Assembly: GCA_963556195.1 (NCBI GenBank)
Contig: OY744529.1
Coordinates: 57,145,080-57,209,079, forward strand
Length of the DNA stretch: 64,000 nt
Direction: 5' to 3'
Source of the DNA: Sepiola atlantica
Lineage: Eukaryota; Mollusca; Cephalopoda; Sepiida; Sepiolidae
Shown: piece after piece, positions 12,721 through 23,399 of the stretch
How the letters are laid out: each line of letters begins with the position of its first letter
Numbering within the stretch: position 1 is the stretch's first letter
The notes under the pieces: generated by a model
The model's database searches: none
The model's input: only the letters and a program-made list of their open reading frames with translations
Told to the model about the DNA's origin: nothing
Translations under genes and position numbers: made by a program

Positions 12721-13022
12721 ATTTACCTCCTGGAGGTTCGACAGAAGGTCAAAGTATTAGATCAGAGCGCTCTGGCCTACAGAAAATGCCTTAGCAGCCC
12801 CGTTAGTATTCCTCGGTAGGGGCGCTTCAGGCGAGTAGAAATAAAATAACCCCTTTTGAAAGACAAGGTATAAAGTATGGGAGGGTGTACTATCTAGAAC
12901 TGTACATGGCAATGTCTTAGACGAGCAGAATGAAGGCCCGATGGCTAATACGGTACCGATCTACAGAGTGTAGCATCTATCGAAACAGATACTACACTCT
13001 GATCTTAGCCAAAAGGTCAAGG
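12721..13022 (-). repeat. U2 snRNA-headed repeat, copy 3
   Basis: On the minus strand, 13022-12980 reads cttgaccttttggctaagat then cagagtgtagtatctgtttc, close to U2 5' sequence. The body that follows (gtagaccggtaccgtattagc, catcgggccttcatt, acaccctccca) matches copy 1 in order. Copies 2 and 3 are head to tail about 300 bp apart, which suggests a unit length of about 300 bp. Confidence 0.7.
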
Positions 13023-14110
13023 ATGAAATATAAATGTTTTACTTGCTTGCATTTCGTATTATAAAACTATATAAGGAAAAGCCTTGGGGAAACAAACGTT
13101 GATAAACTCACATTTAATATTTAGTATTATTTTAAGCAACGTTGAGCCTGATCAGTATTAGATGAGTGACTTTGGGTATACCAAGCGCTGTATGTGGACA
13201 GATTGCTATGAACAAATAGCATAGCCAATCCGCAGTGCCTACCGTGGTGACTATGGCAAAACCCCTGAATTACTATTACCAATAGGGTGTCGGAAACCAG
13301 GGAGGGGTTCCTCCTCCAGGAGTGATCAGAGACCCTGATGGTGATAGTGATAATTATCTTACTCTCTCTCTCTCTTTTCTCTCTGTGTTTATTTAGTATT
13401 TTTTCACTTCTTAAGCGGTTAAAGATACGCAGAGTACGGCATTTAATCACCCTTAATCGGATGTGTCATCAATTTTTATTTTATATATATATTCATTAAT
13501 TACTTTTTATGTACGTGAAAGTAAAAATTAATTCATAAAACAATTAATTGATAAATATATATGTATATATATAAAAATATTTAAATATATTGTTATAAAA
13601 TATACGTATGACAAAAAAGCTACACAGAAACATTTCTGCTTTATTAAAAAGGAGTTCGTAATTACACTCCTAATAACGTCTACTTTTAATGTCCAGAATA
13701 AAAAATCAACTGTCCAGTAATTGTTTTCATCAATAGGTACATCTATTTTACAGGTGTGTTCTGCTCACTTGCTCTCCTACAAAATTGAATAAAATATACG
13801 CGATAAGAATCTTTTTGTCTACTCTCTCTCCCTCTCTCTCGCTCTCTCTCTATCGCTCTCTCTCCTTCTCTCTCTGTTCCAAATGTAATCAAATCTGCAG
13901 CTCTCCTGAGAAATACATTCAAGGAGTGAAACCATGCCATAAGTATATTTTATACCACGACTAAACTCTACTCATGTGTTATATATTGTGATATTAATAT
14001 ATATACACTATATTATTTTATAATATAAGTATATCATACTAAAAATTATTATTTTATATGTACGCATATATTTTTCTTTATATTTCTATACGTATATATT
14101 TATGTTTTTA
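13023..14110. other. Spacer with short (CT)n and AT-rich tracts
   Basis: Contains (CT)n tracts at about 13361-13385 and 13821-13876 and AT-rich runs at 13480-13600. No gene was recognised; the minus-strand frames here are low-complexity. Confidence 0.5.
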
Positions 14111-14113
14111 TAC

Positions 14114-14117
<4 letters not shown>

Positions 14118-14193
<76 letters not shown>

Positions 14194-14374
14194 ATACATA
14201 TTTGCTTGTATACTTGTATTTACTCTACATATTTAATTGTAGATATAGGTGTGTATATATATTTACATATAAATAAATATTTAATTTTTGCAATGCGTTT
14301 CTTCTATTCTTTTATATATTAGCCAGCACACGCATACACTTGTATATATGTATATTTATATATATATATACATA

Positions 14375-14414
<40 letters not shown>

Positions 14415-14420
14415 TATGTA

Positions 14421-14452
<32 letters not shown>

Positions 14453-14922
14453 TAAATATATATTTATGTATTTCTCTCTATATATATTCAGTAGGTAACA
14501 TGTGCTTGAATCGACCTTCATGCAGGCATTTACAAATAGCATATCGTCCTACACGTACAGATAAACAATTACACACACACACGCATTTATGGTGACATAA
14601 TCAATTACAATAAAAGATAGCATATCAATGAAAAGAATATCAATGCCAAACTTGCTAACTTCCTCTTTTTTACCTTGACTTAGTTCATTCAATCTTGATT
14701 TATAAGAGCAGTGGCGCCTTCCATAGCTTGACTGTTTCAGCCGGAGTCAGATCGGCATTGAGGGGAGAATATTAAATATGAGTGATATATAAACGGGCAG
14801 GTAGCAAGTCAGAAATTCGACAAGACAAATAAAGAATTATATGTATAAAATAAAAGGGCACGAACAAAAGGCAGAAAAGCATTTATTTCGCTCAATGGCT
14901 ATCGCTACCACTGCCACTAATA

Positions 14923-15006
<84 letters not shown>

Positions 15007-15150
15007 TTTATATACCGTGTTTAAAGTTCATAATTGGAATAGACAATTATGTTTGAAAAATCAATAAAATGGTATGTATTTAAATGTTATTAATATTAAG
15101 TACTCAATACTATAAATAAAAGATAAATATAACAACACAGATACAATATA

Positions 15151-15221
<71 letters not shown>
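14118..15221. repeat. Cluster of (TA)n and (TG)n microsatellites
   Basis: (TA)n at 14118-14170 runs into (TG)n at 14171-14191. Further (TA)n lie at 14351-14460, at 14920-14977 followed by (TG)n to 15005, and at 15151-15221. Between them is unremarkable AT-rich DNA. Confidence 0.95.
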
Positions 15222-15223
<2 letters not shown>

Positions 15224-15237
15224 AACATAGTCAAAAA

Positions 15238-16750
15238 TAACAGAATTCGTCTGTTTAATTATACTTTTTATATTTTTTCAATTTTTCTGATGGTCTTTTT
15301 TGTATTAAAATCAATAAAATGAATAAATGTTCCATAGGTTTCACAGGTTTCACAAACGTTTCCTATTCTTCGTCGAATAATCCACAGGTGTCAAAGGCAA
15401 ATGGACAAAAAGCTGGAGAAAGAAGGCAATTTTATAAAGACGTTGGTGAAACGCGCATAGAACATTTCCGCATTGTTTCAGGAAGTCGTTGACGATTTTA
15501 AATTCAGCGACGCTGAATGGCATCGCAGAACAAAATCGCATTATGTTAATCATTTTAAAATGTTGCCACTGCTTTCATATGTGATGTTGTTAATTTTAGG
15601 TTATTGTGATTTTTGTAGATATAATTTTAGTGTTATTAACTAGAATTTGTCTTAAATCAGAGGGAGAGCAGTTATCTTTTTGTAAATGTTGCTGAATTAA
15701 GCTAGAGTTTACAAGATGCGTTGCGTAGTGAGGCGGCGGGATAGGGTAGTGCTTGTAAAACCAATGCAGCTATTATCTTTATTATTATTATGGCAGTTAC
15801 ATCCTTCCAAAGGGCATTTAAACTTATAAACAACAGTGTCTCTTTCTAGTGGTGTTTGAGTTGGGGAGGAATAGTTTTTTTCACTACAAAGTTTTGGGTT
15901 TTAAATTTCTTATAGTAAATAATGAGTCTAATTTTATTGTTATTGTCAATTGGGGATATGTATCTGTGTATAAAATTTTTCATGACTTTTTCTTCTAATC
16001 TAAAGTTTGGTTGCATTTGATTACAATAGTATATATTAATATTGTTTGAGTTGTAATGTTGAATATTATTATTATTTGTACTGGTGTTTTTTAAGTTTCG
16101 AATCATTAATTTTAATTTGTTCATCAACGATATAATTAGGTAATTCGTTGTTTATAAGTACTTGTTTTATATATTTTAATCTAATGAATAGTATTTTGTT
16201 AGAGGAGGAAATTAATTTGCCACGGGTTAATAGATTTTTAACAATAGTTATCCTGTAGCGATAGGGAAACTCGCTCTTGAAATTTAAAAGACAAGAATTA
16301 AAGCTGGTTGTTTTTTTGTAATAAGTGGAAGTGTTAAACGATTTATTAGAGGGGTCAATAAGTATACTCGAAGCTATCTACATAAAAACATAACAACCTA
16401 AAATCAACAACATCACATATGAAACCAGTGGTAAATATTGAAATGATTAACGTTTTTCAATTTTGTTCTGTGATGCCATCCAGCGTCGCTGAATTTAAAT
16501 CGTCAACGACTTCCTGCGACAATGCGGCAAACGTTCTATGCTCGTTTCCCCCACCGTCTTTTAAAAATTCTCTTCTTTTTCCAGCTTTTTTGTTCATTTG
16601 CTTTTGACACCTTAGGATTATTCGACGAAGAATAGAAAACGTTCGTGAAACCTGTGAACCCTATGGAACATTTATTAATTTTGTTGATTTTTATACAAAA
16701 ATGGAAATAAATAAAAAAATGGAATAATTAAACAGACGAATTCTGTTATT
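15238..16750 (-). mobile_element. Penelope-like element 1, C-terminal part between inverted arms
   Basis: The minus-strand frames give the end of a PLE reverse transcriptase (FKSEFPYRYRITIVKNLL near 16,270, then LISSSNKI) and a GIY-YIG-type segment (VVYKFKCPLEGC, then SCIGFTSTTLSRRLT) at about 15,715-15,830. The usual TYIG of this family reads SCIG here. The coding part is bounded by inverted copies of about 370 bp, 15238-15612 and 16378-16750, which share the ttcattcgtcg-like, cgttgacgatttaaa and ccataggtttcacagg blocks. The RT palm is absent, so this is a dead 5'-truncated copy. Confidence 0.8.
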
Positions 16751-17194
16751 TGTTAACAATATTGGCATAAGTGAGAATATGCTGCCTAAATACACACACG
16801 CAATATATATATATAAGATAAATGAAGGAAACGCGATAAAGATGTGCGCATGACAATTCTATTTCATCTTTGATTGTTCAATGTAAGGTGTAATCGATAA
16901 AAACATGTTTATTTTTTTTAAACTGAAATACACTGACTCCAAAGAAGTTTAATCTACATAGAACTCAACAAATCTTATAAAAATATCTCTAACAGCACTC
17001 TCAATAGCATAAACAATGAAGCTAAATCCTTACTAACATCTTTAAATATCCTTAATTACACATAAGTCTTAACCCCGAGATGCACCTTAAAGGACCACAA
17101 AAGAAATTTTCTAGGAAAACCCATCCATTAGACTAATCTGCTCACCTAAATCTGACCTACGTATCATATATAAACAAAAAATCTATATATACGC

Positions 17195-17239
<45 letters not shown>

Positions 17240-17269
17240 TAAATTCTTAAATTTATCTCTCTTTTGTTA
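16751..17269. other. Spacer with short (TA)n
   Basis: Begins with a PLE-edge block (gctgcctaaatacacacac) that recurs at 22,662 before (TA)n. A (TA)n lies at 17186-17236. Nothing else was recognised. Confidence 0.5.
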
Positions 17270-17735
17270 TCGAGTGCCACCTAGCGACCTTTGACTTTCA
17301 GGCTGCATAGTAATCTGTAAGCTAAAACACTATTACTCCTTTTTTTATTTCTAAGTAGCCAACATATGTTTACTTTTTTATTCATATTTAAATTTCTATT
17401 TCGAACTCTGTCTTATATCCGCAATTCTATAAGCCGTTTTATTTAGTTAGAATATTTTGAGAAATAATCAAAATCAAAAACGCTTCAGTAAACAAATAAT
17501 TGCCTGTGCTAACTTGAACATATTTAAAAGGTTAGATGAAGATAAGTATTTATTACAAAATGTATAAATTCAATATAGGGCCAACAAGCGACATTTGACT
17601 GTTAGGCTGTAAGGTAAACCGCTATTACCATGTTTTCTCTTTGTAATCACTTCTTAATGTTTACTAATTAAGATATGTTATTTTGTCTTTAATCCGCGAT
17701 ACCAGAAGTCCGTTGCTTTATAGTTCTACTCGCAC
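17270..17735 (+). repeat. Diverged direct duplication of ~180 bp
   Basis: 17271-17460 and 17578-17735 share, in order, agcgac-tttgact-aggctg, gtaa..actattac, tgtctt-atccgc and a gccgtt..ttta-agtt end. The copies are clearly old. Family unknown. Confidence 0.5.
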
Positions 17736-18490
17736 CTAAAAATGTGAGAGAGGAACGTATCCTCTATTTTTATTTGTAAAGACAAGAAAACTCATACTAA
17801 TACATACCTAGTGAGTGATATTCTTTTCGTACAACTCCTTCATCGTTATGCTCGCCCAACTAATGGAGAGTAGAACATGCACTGTGGATGCACTTTCGGC
17901 AGCCCTGTAACTCCTGCTGCCCCCATTTGGTCTTTTAGTCCCTATTCTCCATGAGCGATATTTCTGACAAAGGGGGAAGAAAATGATGTTCCCTCAGTCG
18001 GCAGTTGTTTAGTGTGGGCGGTATTTTGAAATTATTTTAGTAATTTTCTCTATATACTGTTGTTGTCATATCACTAATAAGGGTGCTGGAAGTAAATGTT
18101 TTACCTTAATTGACGTTATCCGCCTGATAGGCCAAAGATCCGAACATTGAAGTAATTCCCAAAGAGGCTGTCGTATCAGGAGATGAAAACATATTGAAGA
18201 TGCTGTATTTTTATTTGACGAATCGGGACCATGCAGTAGTCTTTGTTGGGGCATATCGATGTCATATTAATGGAAACTCCTACGGGTTTTCTTTCTTCGA
18301 TGACTTACAAAGGTAACCCTTTTTTATTCATTCTATCTGCGTGCTGCTCTAAACATTTTTGTTGATCTCTTCCACAAATGTTACAGTTCCAACATTAGTC
18401 ATGAAACAAAGCTCAAGCGTCACCACATGGCCCTAAATACTAACGTAGATTCCTACTATCAAGTTTCGTTTTCCCAAATTAGGAGCTACA
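17736..18490. other. Spacer holding a short dispersed repeat
   Basis: 17920-17990 resembles 39150-39215: both contain tccatgagcgat, a tttc-gac/aac spacer and aaagggggaa. No gene was recognised. Confidence 0.4.
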
Positions 18491-18499
18491 TTCCAACTT

Positions 18500-19405
18500 T
18501 CAAGCGGTGAGAATTCATTTACAGGAGACCAAATGTGACGTGTTGTTTCCGTGCGAAATTGGCATTAGCCCATCAGATTCTACAGTGTATATCTACTGTC
18601 CTGTCTCCTCTGGGATCTTTCGACCACTCAGTTCTCTCAATTAAGTTCAAAATCAAATTCAGCAAGTCCTTTGATGTCTCTTCCCACCGCAGAGTGTATC
18701 TATATTTAAGGGCTGATTGGAACAGCTTAAGATTCTTCATATTTGAAACTCTTTTTATACCCATTTTTAAAGGAAAATGTGCTCTGCATCGTATCCGATA
18801 TATCTGAGAGGTTGACCGTTGGGATTGAGAGCGTTATACCCTTCAAAGTATACCAACAGAGACCAAACAGTCAGCCATGGGATACCTCTGAACATGCCGT
18901 TACTTTGATCCATGGGAACAACTATTTCAAATTAGTTTAACGTAATATATGATCTAGAACCAATTTCACCATTAAAACTGCACGAAACCACTGCATAATT
19001 GTTATAGAAAGCGGTAAAAAGGTCCTATGCCTAACCCGTTAAATCCAGAGTGGCCGATCAATTGCTTGGCTCCCACGAGGTTTGGAAAATAACAAACAGA
19101 GTCCAGAACATATCTAAAACTTATATCCTAGCCATCATTAATGGAACAGACGTTATCTCCTCAGAATTTGATGAAGTCAAATGTTCGCAAATAACTTTGC
19201 AGCAAATTCACCCTACACGTTCAGGGCCACCTACATCAAGATTTCGGTCTTTGAACAGAAAAACTCAAGGCGGCATCTGGGCCTTGACAAACGATGACGC
19301 TTTAGTAAAAAAAATCCCTTCACTAAAGAGGACTGACCTGTCCATTGACAGAATCACCACCCGGATGTTAGAGGCAATACTTTATTTTAATTTGCAAACT
19401 AAGTA
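18500..19405 (+). pseudogene. LINE fragment: end of APE domain and linker before RT
   Basis: Three overlapping frames form one broken protein. It begins with the end of an APE-type endonuclease (GSFDHSVLSIKFKIKFSK near 18,630), continues RADWNSLRFFIFETLF and SERLTVGIESVIPFKVYQQR at about 18,800, and then has GSHEVWKITNRV and AIINGTDVISS at about 19,070-19,160. This order matches CR1/jockey-superfamily ORF2 proteins, the group also seen on the minus strand at 51.5-54.3 kb. The copy stops before the RT core and is frameshifted several times. Confidence 0.8.
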
Positions 19406-19541
19406 ATAGGCGAATTACTAATTATTTATCCAATTAATCTTTATTTATATTATCATGATATTATTATTAAAGCTGGAACGACCTTTTCTTTATTTATTTT
19501 CAATTAGGGTCTATTTTATGGCCCGGAATTTGGCAAACAAC

Positions 19542-19806
19542 TGTTAGTTTCTTAAACACGAATCTGACAGCAGCGAGAGTATTTTGGAATAAACGGCAAT
19601 GGGCGATGTTTGTTGATGACAATAATTTTGTCTGCAGAATATGTTTGATAAAGTGCAGTTCAAATAAAAACAAATATGAATTAGTTACTAGAATGGAAAC
19701 TGTTGAGCTGATTAAATATAAAATGTTAAACATCGATTTGAATTTTTGTTTCTTAAACGCCAACCAATCTTATTATCAAATTAAATTAAAGATATATTTT
19801 ATCTAG
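19542..19806 (+). CDS. Unrecognised ORF with one CxxC pair
   Basis: The frame is open from about 19542, and its first ATG is at 19606. It reads MFVDDNNFVCRICLIKC and then a basic, Asn-rich tail with a hydrophobic end. The C-x2-C start recalls zinc-binding N-termini such as ZAD, but the second Cys pair is missing, so the resemblance may be chance. It could be an exon or a transposon scrap. No neighbour supports either reading. Confidence 0.2.
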
Positions 19807-20475
19807 CCTTATTCCGCTCAAAAGTAAAGTCGAAAATACAAATTTACCTATATATAAGCTATGTTGGTGTAGTTTTGTGGACGGTTTATCTATTAAAATA
19901 CTTCACATAAGATTCTTGTCAGTAAAACAAAGTAAATGTCGACAAGACATTTGTGTGTAATATAGGTCGTTTCATATTCTTTATAAGCATTACACCTTTT
20001 TCCGTCTTTCGTTTGTGGGACAGAAGGATATTCTTTGGGGGTTTTCTTGGCAGCTTGGATATTCATGAAGAAGCAGACAGCGACGATTTAATAACTAGGG
20101 TGGTCTAATCACCCCTTTTTTCAGGCATTATATGACGAGGTACCTTCACTTAAATTCAGACAGAAATAGAAATCTACTTAAAATCCGTATCATAAATTAA
20201 CCAACTGACTATATCTCGTTGTTTAAACTGAATAATAAATATGCCTTTACTGTTGAGTTTTTTTATTATTATTATAACATTATTAACATAACATGTACAG
20301 CTTAAAATGAGCGTCTATAATATTGAGATGTTACATGAGAGCGTGATTACGTTCTTAGAGCGTGCCAGATTCAAAAGTGTTATCGCTTCACTGTTAAGAA
20401 TTTGATTACGTTCTGAGCGCGTTCAAGATTCAAACGTATAATTGCTTAATGGCTAAGAATTTGGTAACGTTTATT
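19807..20475. other. Spacer with two short tandem units
   Basis: 20340-20475 contains two diverged ~70-bp units (gattacgttct, gattcaaa, gcttaatggctaagaattt). They may belong to the terminal repeat of the PLE that follows. Nothing else was recognised. Confidence 0.4.
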
Positions 20476-21770
20476 ATTATGTTAGACATTTCAAAATATT
20501 ATGAATAGTTTCATAATTCACATTATTGATTGTGGGATGTTTAGTTTTTATGTAGAGGGCTTCAAGAATGTTTAATCTTTTGGTGTTAGTATCGTGGTGT
20601 ATTATTTTAGTATTTTTAACTAGTATGTGTCTATCTTGTGAAGTGGGCAGTCATGTTTTGTTAGGTGTTGGAAAATGGAGCTTGTGTTAGAAAGATGTAA
20701 GGTTAATCTTCGGGAAAGTGTTGTGGTTGTGAAACCGATGTAAGAATTTGTTTTTTGTTATTGTCGAAGATACATTCTCCCATGAGGCATTGAATCTGAT
20801 ATATTACATTGGTTCTCCCTAATGTGTTTTCATTTTATTGTAATACATGATGAATCTTATTTTATTAGCAGAGTTGATGAGGGTTATGTAGCGATGTATT
20901 ATATTTTTAATAACTTTTTCATCCAATTTAAAGTTCGGATGCATTTAGTTACAGTAGAGTAGATTGATGTAGTGGGAATTATTGAGCTGATTATTATTAG
21001 TATAGTCTAAGTTTCTAATCATTAATTTTATTTGTTCGTCTGCAATAGTGAAATCTATTATTAATTAGGACTTGCTTCATGTGTTTTAATTCATTAAGGA
21101 ATATTGTTTGGTTGTAGAGATTAGCTTTGCACGGTTTAATAGATTTTTAATCATTGCAATTTTATATCGATATGGACATTCGCTTTTATAACTTAAACTG
21201 CATGTATTAATAGAAGTAGGTTTTTTATAAGGAGAGGTGATGAATGCGTTATTGTGAGAGTCAATGAGAACATCTAAAAACGGAATTTTGTTATTAAAAT
21301 TAAGCACATGGGTGAATGTAAGTACAGAGTTATTTTGAAAAATATTTTGTAGTTTTTTTATCTCATCATTTTTGTCTGCTAAACTAAGGATATCATTAAC
21401 GTAGCGGGCATAAATGAAGGGTTTAGTAATTATATCAAATATTTTATTTTTGAGGTCAGCCATGTAAAAATGACTAAAGGTCGGCCCAAGGACCGATCCC
21501 ATAGAGACACCGTCAATTTGTGTATAGATGTTTCTCTTATGGTCGTAGAAAGGGACTTCGGTTGTGCACATTAATAGTAACTTTTTAAGCATTTTAGGAT
21601 CAATTTTTAGTGGAGGAAACGATGGGTTATTGTATATGTTATTAATAATTATATCAATTGTTTTGTGTACTGGAACATTGTTAAATAAGCTTTCAACGTC
21701 AAGTGAAGCGATAATTTTATTATCTGTTTTTCTGGGGTGGTGGTGGAGTATCTGTCCGAGTTCATGGGTG

Positions 21771-22230
21771 GATTTTACACTGTATTTACTTGGTAAATAA
21801 TGAGTTCATTAATTGTTTGAGTTAATTGATATATAGTGGTAGTGACTTGAGAAATCATGGGACAGAGAGGTGAGTTAGTTTTATGGATTTTACACTGTAT
21901 TTACTTGGTAAATAATGAGTTCATTAATTGTTTGAGTTAATTGATATATAGTGGTAGTGACTTGAAAAATCATGGGACAGAGAGGTGAGTTAGTTTTATG
22001 GATTTCACACTGTATTTACTTGGTAAATGATGAGTTCATTAATTGTTTGAGTTAATTAATATATAGTGGTAGTGACTTGAGAAATCATGGGACAGAGAGG
22101 TGAGTTAGTTTTATGGATTTCACACTGTATTTACTTGGTAAATAATGAGTTCATTAATTGTTTGAGTTAATTGATATATAGTGGTAGTGACTTGGGAAAT
22201 CATGGGGCAGAGAGGGGAGTTAGTTTTATG
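21771..22230 (-). repeat. 4 x 115-bp tandem duplication inside PLE 2
   Basis: Units start at 21771, 21886, 22001 and 22116, with a few differences each. The unit encodes the PLE segment ISQVTTTIYQLTQTINELI on the minus strand. 115 is not a multiple of 3, so each added unit shifts the reading frame. The array therefore arose in, or killed, a non-functional copy. Confidence 0.95.
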
Positions 22231-22466
22231 GATTGTTACGGTACTGTATAGGTAACAAGGTTTATAATCCCTTATTATTTTTTAGAGTTTGAGGTTATCG
22301 ATTGCGGCATTATTGGATGTAATAAGCTTGTTTACATGTGTCTTAAGTTGATCAATTTGGTTTATTTTAACTTTTTTAAATTTCGAAGGATCGTCTGAAA
22401 TTTTTTGTAATTTAGTTGAAATAGTGAGTTTTATTAAGTAAAAATATACTTTTTATGAAACCAAAA

Positions 22467-22497
22467 TTAACACCGCCTGAAGATGATTTGACGAATC
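22467..22497 (+). ncRNA. Weak hammerhead-like motif at the 5' edge of PLE 2
   Basis: CTGAAGA is followed by T, a 7-bp helix GATTTGA/TCAAATC with loop CGAA, and GAAA. The extra T between the CUGANGA box and stem II, and only about 2 bp of possible stem I, make activity doubtful. Confidence 0.3.
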
Positions 22498-22680
22498 AAA
22501 TCGAAAGTACTCGCCAAAAAAGAAAGAAAATTGAACAAGAAACTTACATACATCAATTTGACGGAAACACTAAATGGACCATTCGGAAAATAGAAAAAAT
22601 AAAATAGGTCTTATCAAGCAACAACACTTCGTGTTATTTAATAATGTTTGCCTAAATGAAAATATACTGCCTAAATACAC

Positions 22681-22683
<3 letters not shown>

Positions 22684-22742
<59 letters not shown>

Positions 22743-22816
22743 CTAGTTGTTGATTTGCTTATCCTTTATTCCATTTTTATTTTTACATTTTGTCTGAAAC
22801 ATTGTTTCTTTTATTC

Positions 22817-22870
<54 letters not shown>

Positions 22871-22900
22871 CCTAAATATATATATATATATATATATTGG
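22684..22900. repeat. Two (TA)n tracts
   Basis: (TA)n at 22684-22740 and 22820-22900, separated by ordinary sequence. A short ttgcctaaatata block between repeat runs near 22,868 echoes the PLE edge. Confidence 0.95.
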
Positions 22901-23399
22901 AATAAAAACGTTTTCTTACTTTATTCTAATGTATACTCTCATACCTCGGATTTCTGACCTTGCCATCTTGACTCTATTGGATTTTAACTCAATGACCAAC
23001 TAATATCTTATTGACCTCCTGGATAATTGCATGGACACATTGTATATTCTACCCAGCTTTTGTTGGAGATGTCTTTTGTTTACAACTTTTATATTTTAAA
23101 TTTTAGGCTACCAGTAACACATTAGTTTTCTGATTGAAAAGTGGTTTTCTTCGAAAATCTCTGAGTTATGGAAACAATTTATATTCCTTGCTTGAATATC
23201 TGGTGAATTAGTACGTATTGTAATTCATCTAAAGTTGTTTATCATCTTTTTTTCTTATATTAACGCTCTTTCCATTATATCGCGCATTCTCTTATCACGT
23301 TAGGATCTAAGATAAAGATAACATAATTATCTTTATTGTTTCATTTATATGATCACTGCAACGTCTTGTAAGACAATGGGCGTCTATTGGTCCACAGAT
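22901..23399. other. Spacer, nothing recognised
   Basis: AT-rich with no coding or structural signal that I could identify. Confidence 0.4.

Larger units (their letters stand above)
20476..22680 (-). mobile_element. Penelope-like element 2 (RT and GIY-YIG remnant)
   Basis: Minus-strand frames give, in order, the N-terminal linker (KINQIDQLKTHVNKLI near 22,350), RDYKPCYLYSTVTIHK near 22,250, and a 168-codon RT frame at 21086-21592. That frame has YTQIDGVSMGSVLGPTFSHF, the palm C region YARYVNDIL (21392-21400), and IPFLDVLID. The PLE YVDD motif reads YVND, losing one catalytic Asp. The GIY-YIG part (TNVIYQIQC near 20,810) has lost its YIG core. PLEs use this RT and a GIY-YIG nuclease to insert into AT-rich DNA. 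The 5' edge abuts (TA)n at 22684. Confidence 0.85.

Noticed and set aside
19606..19806. ZAD-type zinc-finger gene
   Set aside because: Only one CxxC pair is visible, the second is missing, and there is no finger array nearby. Kept only as an unrecognised ORF.
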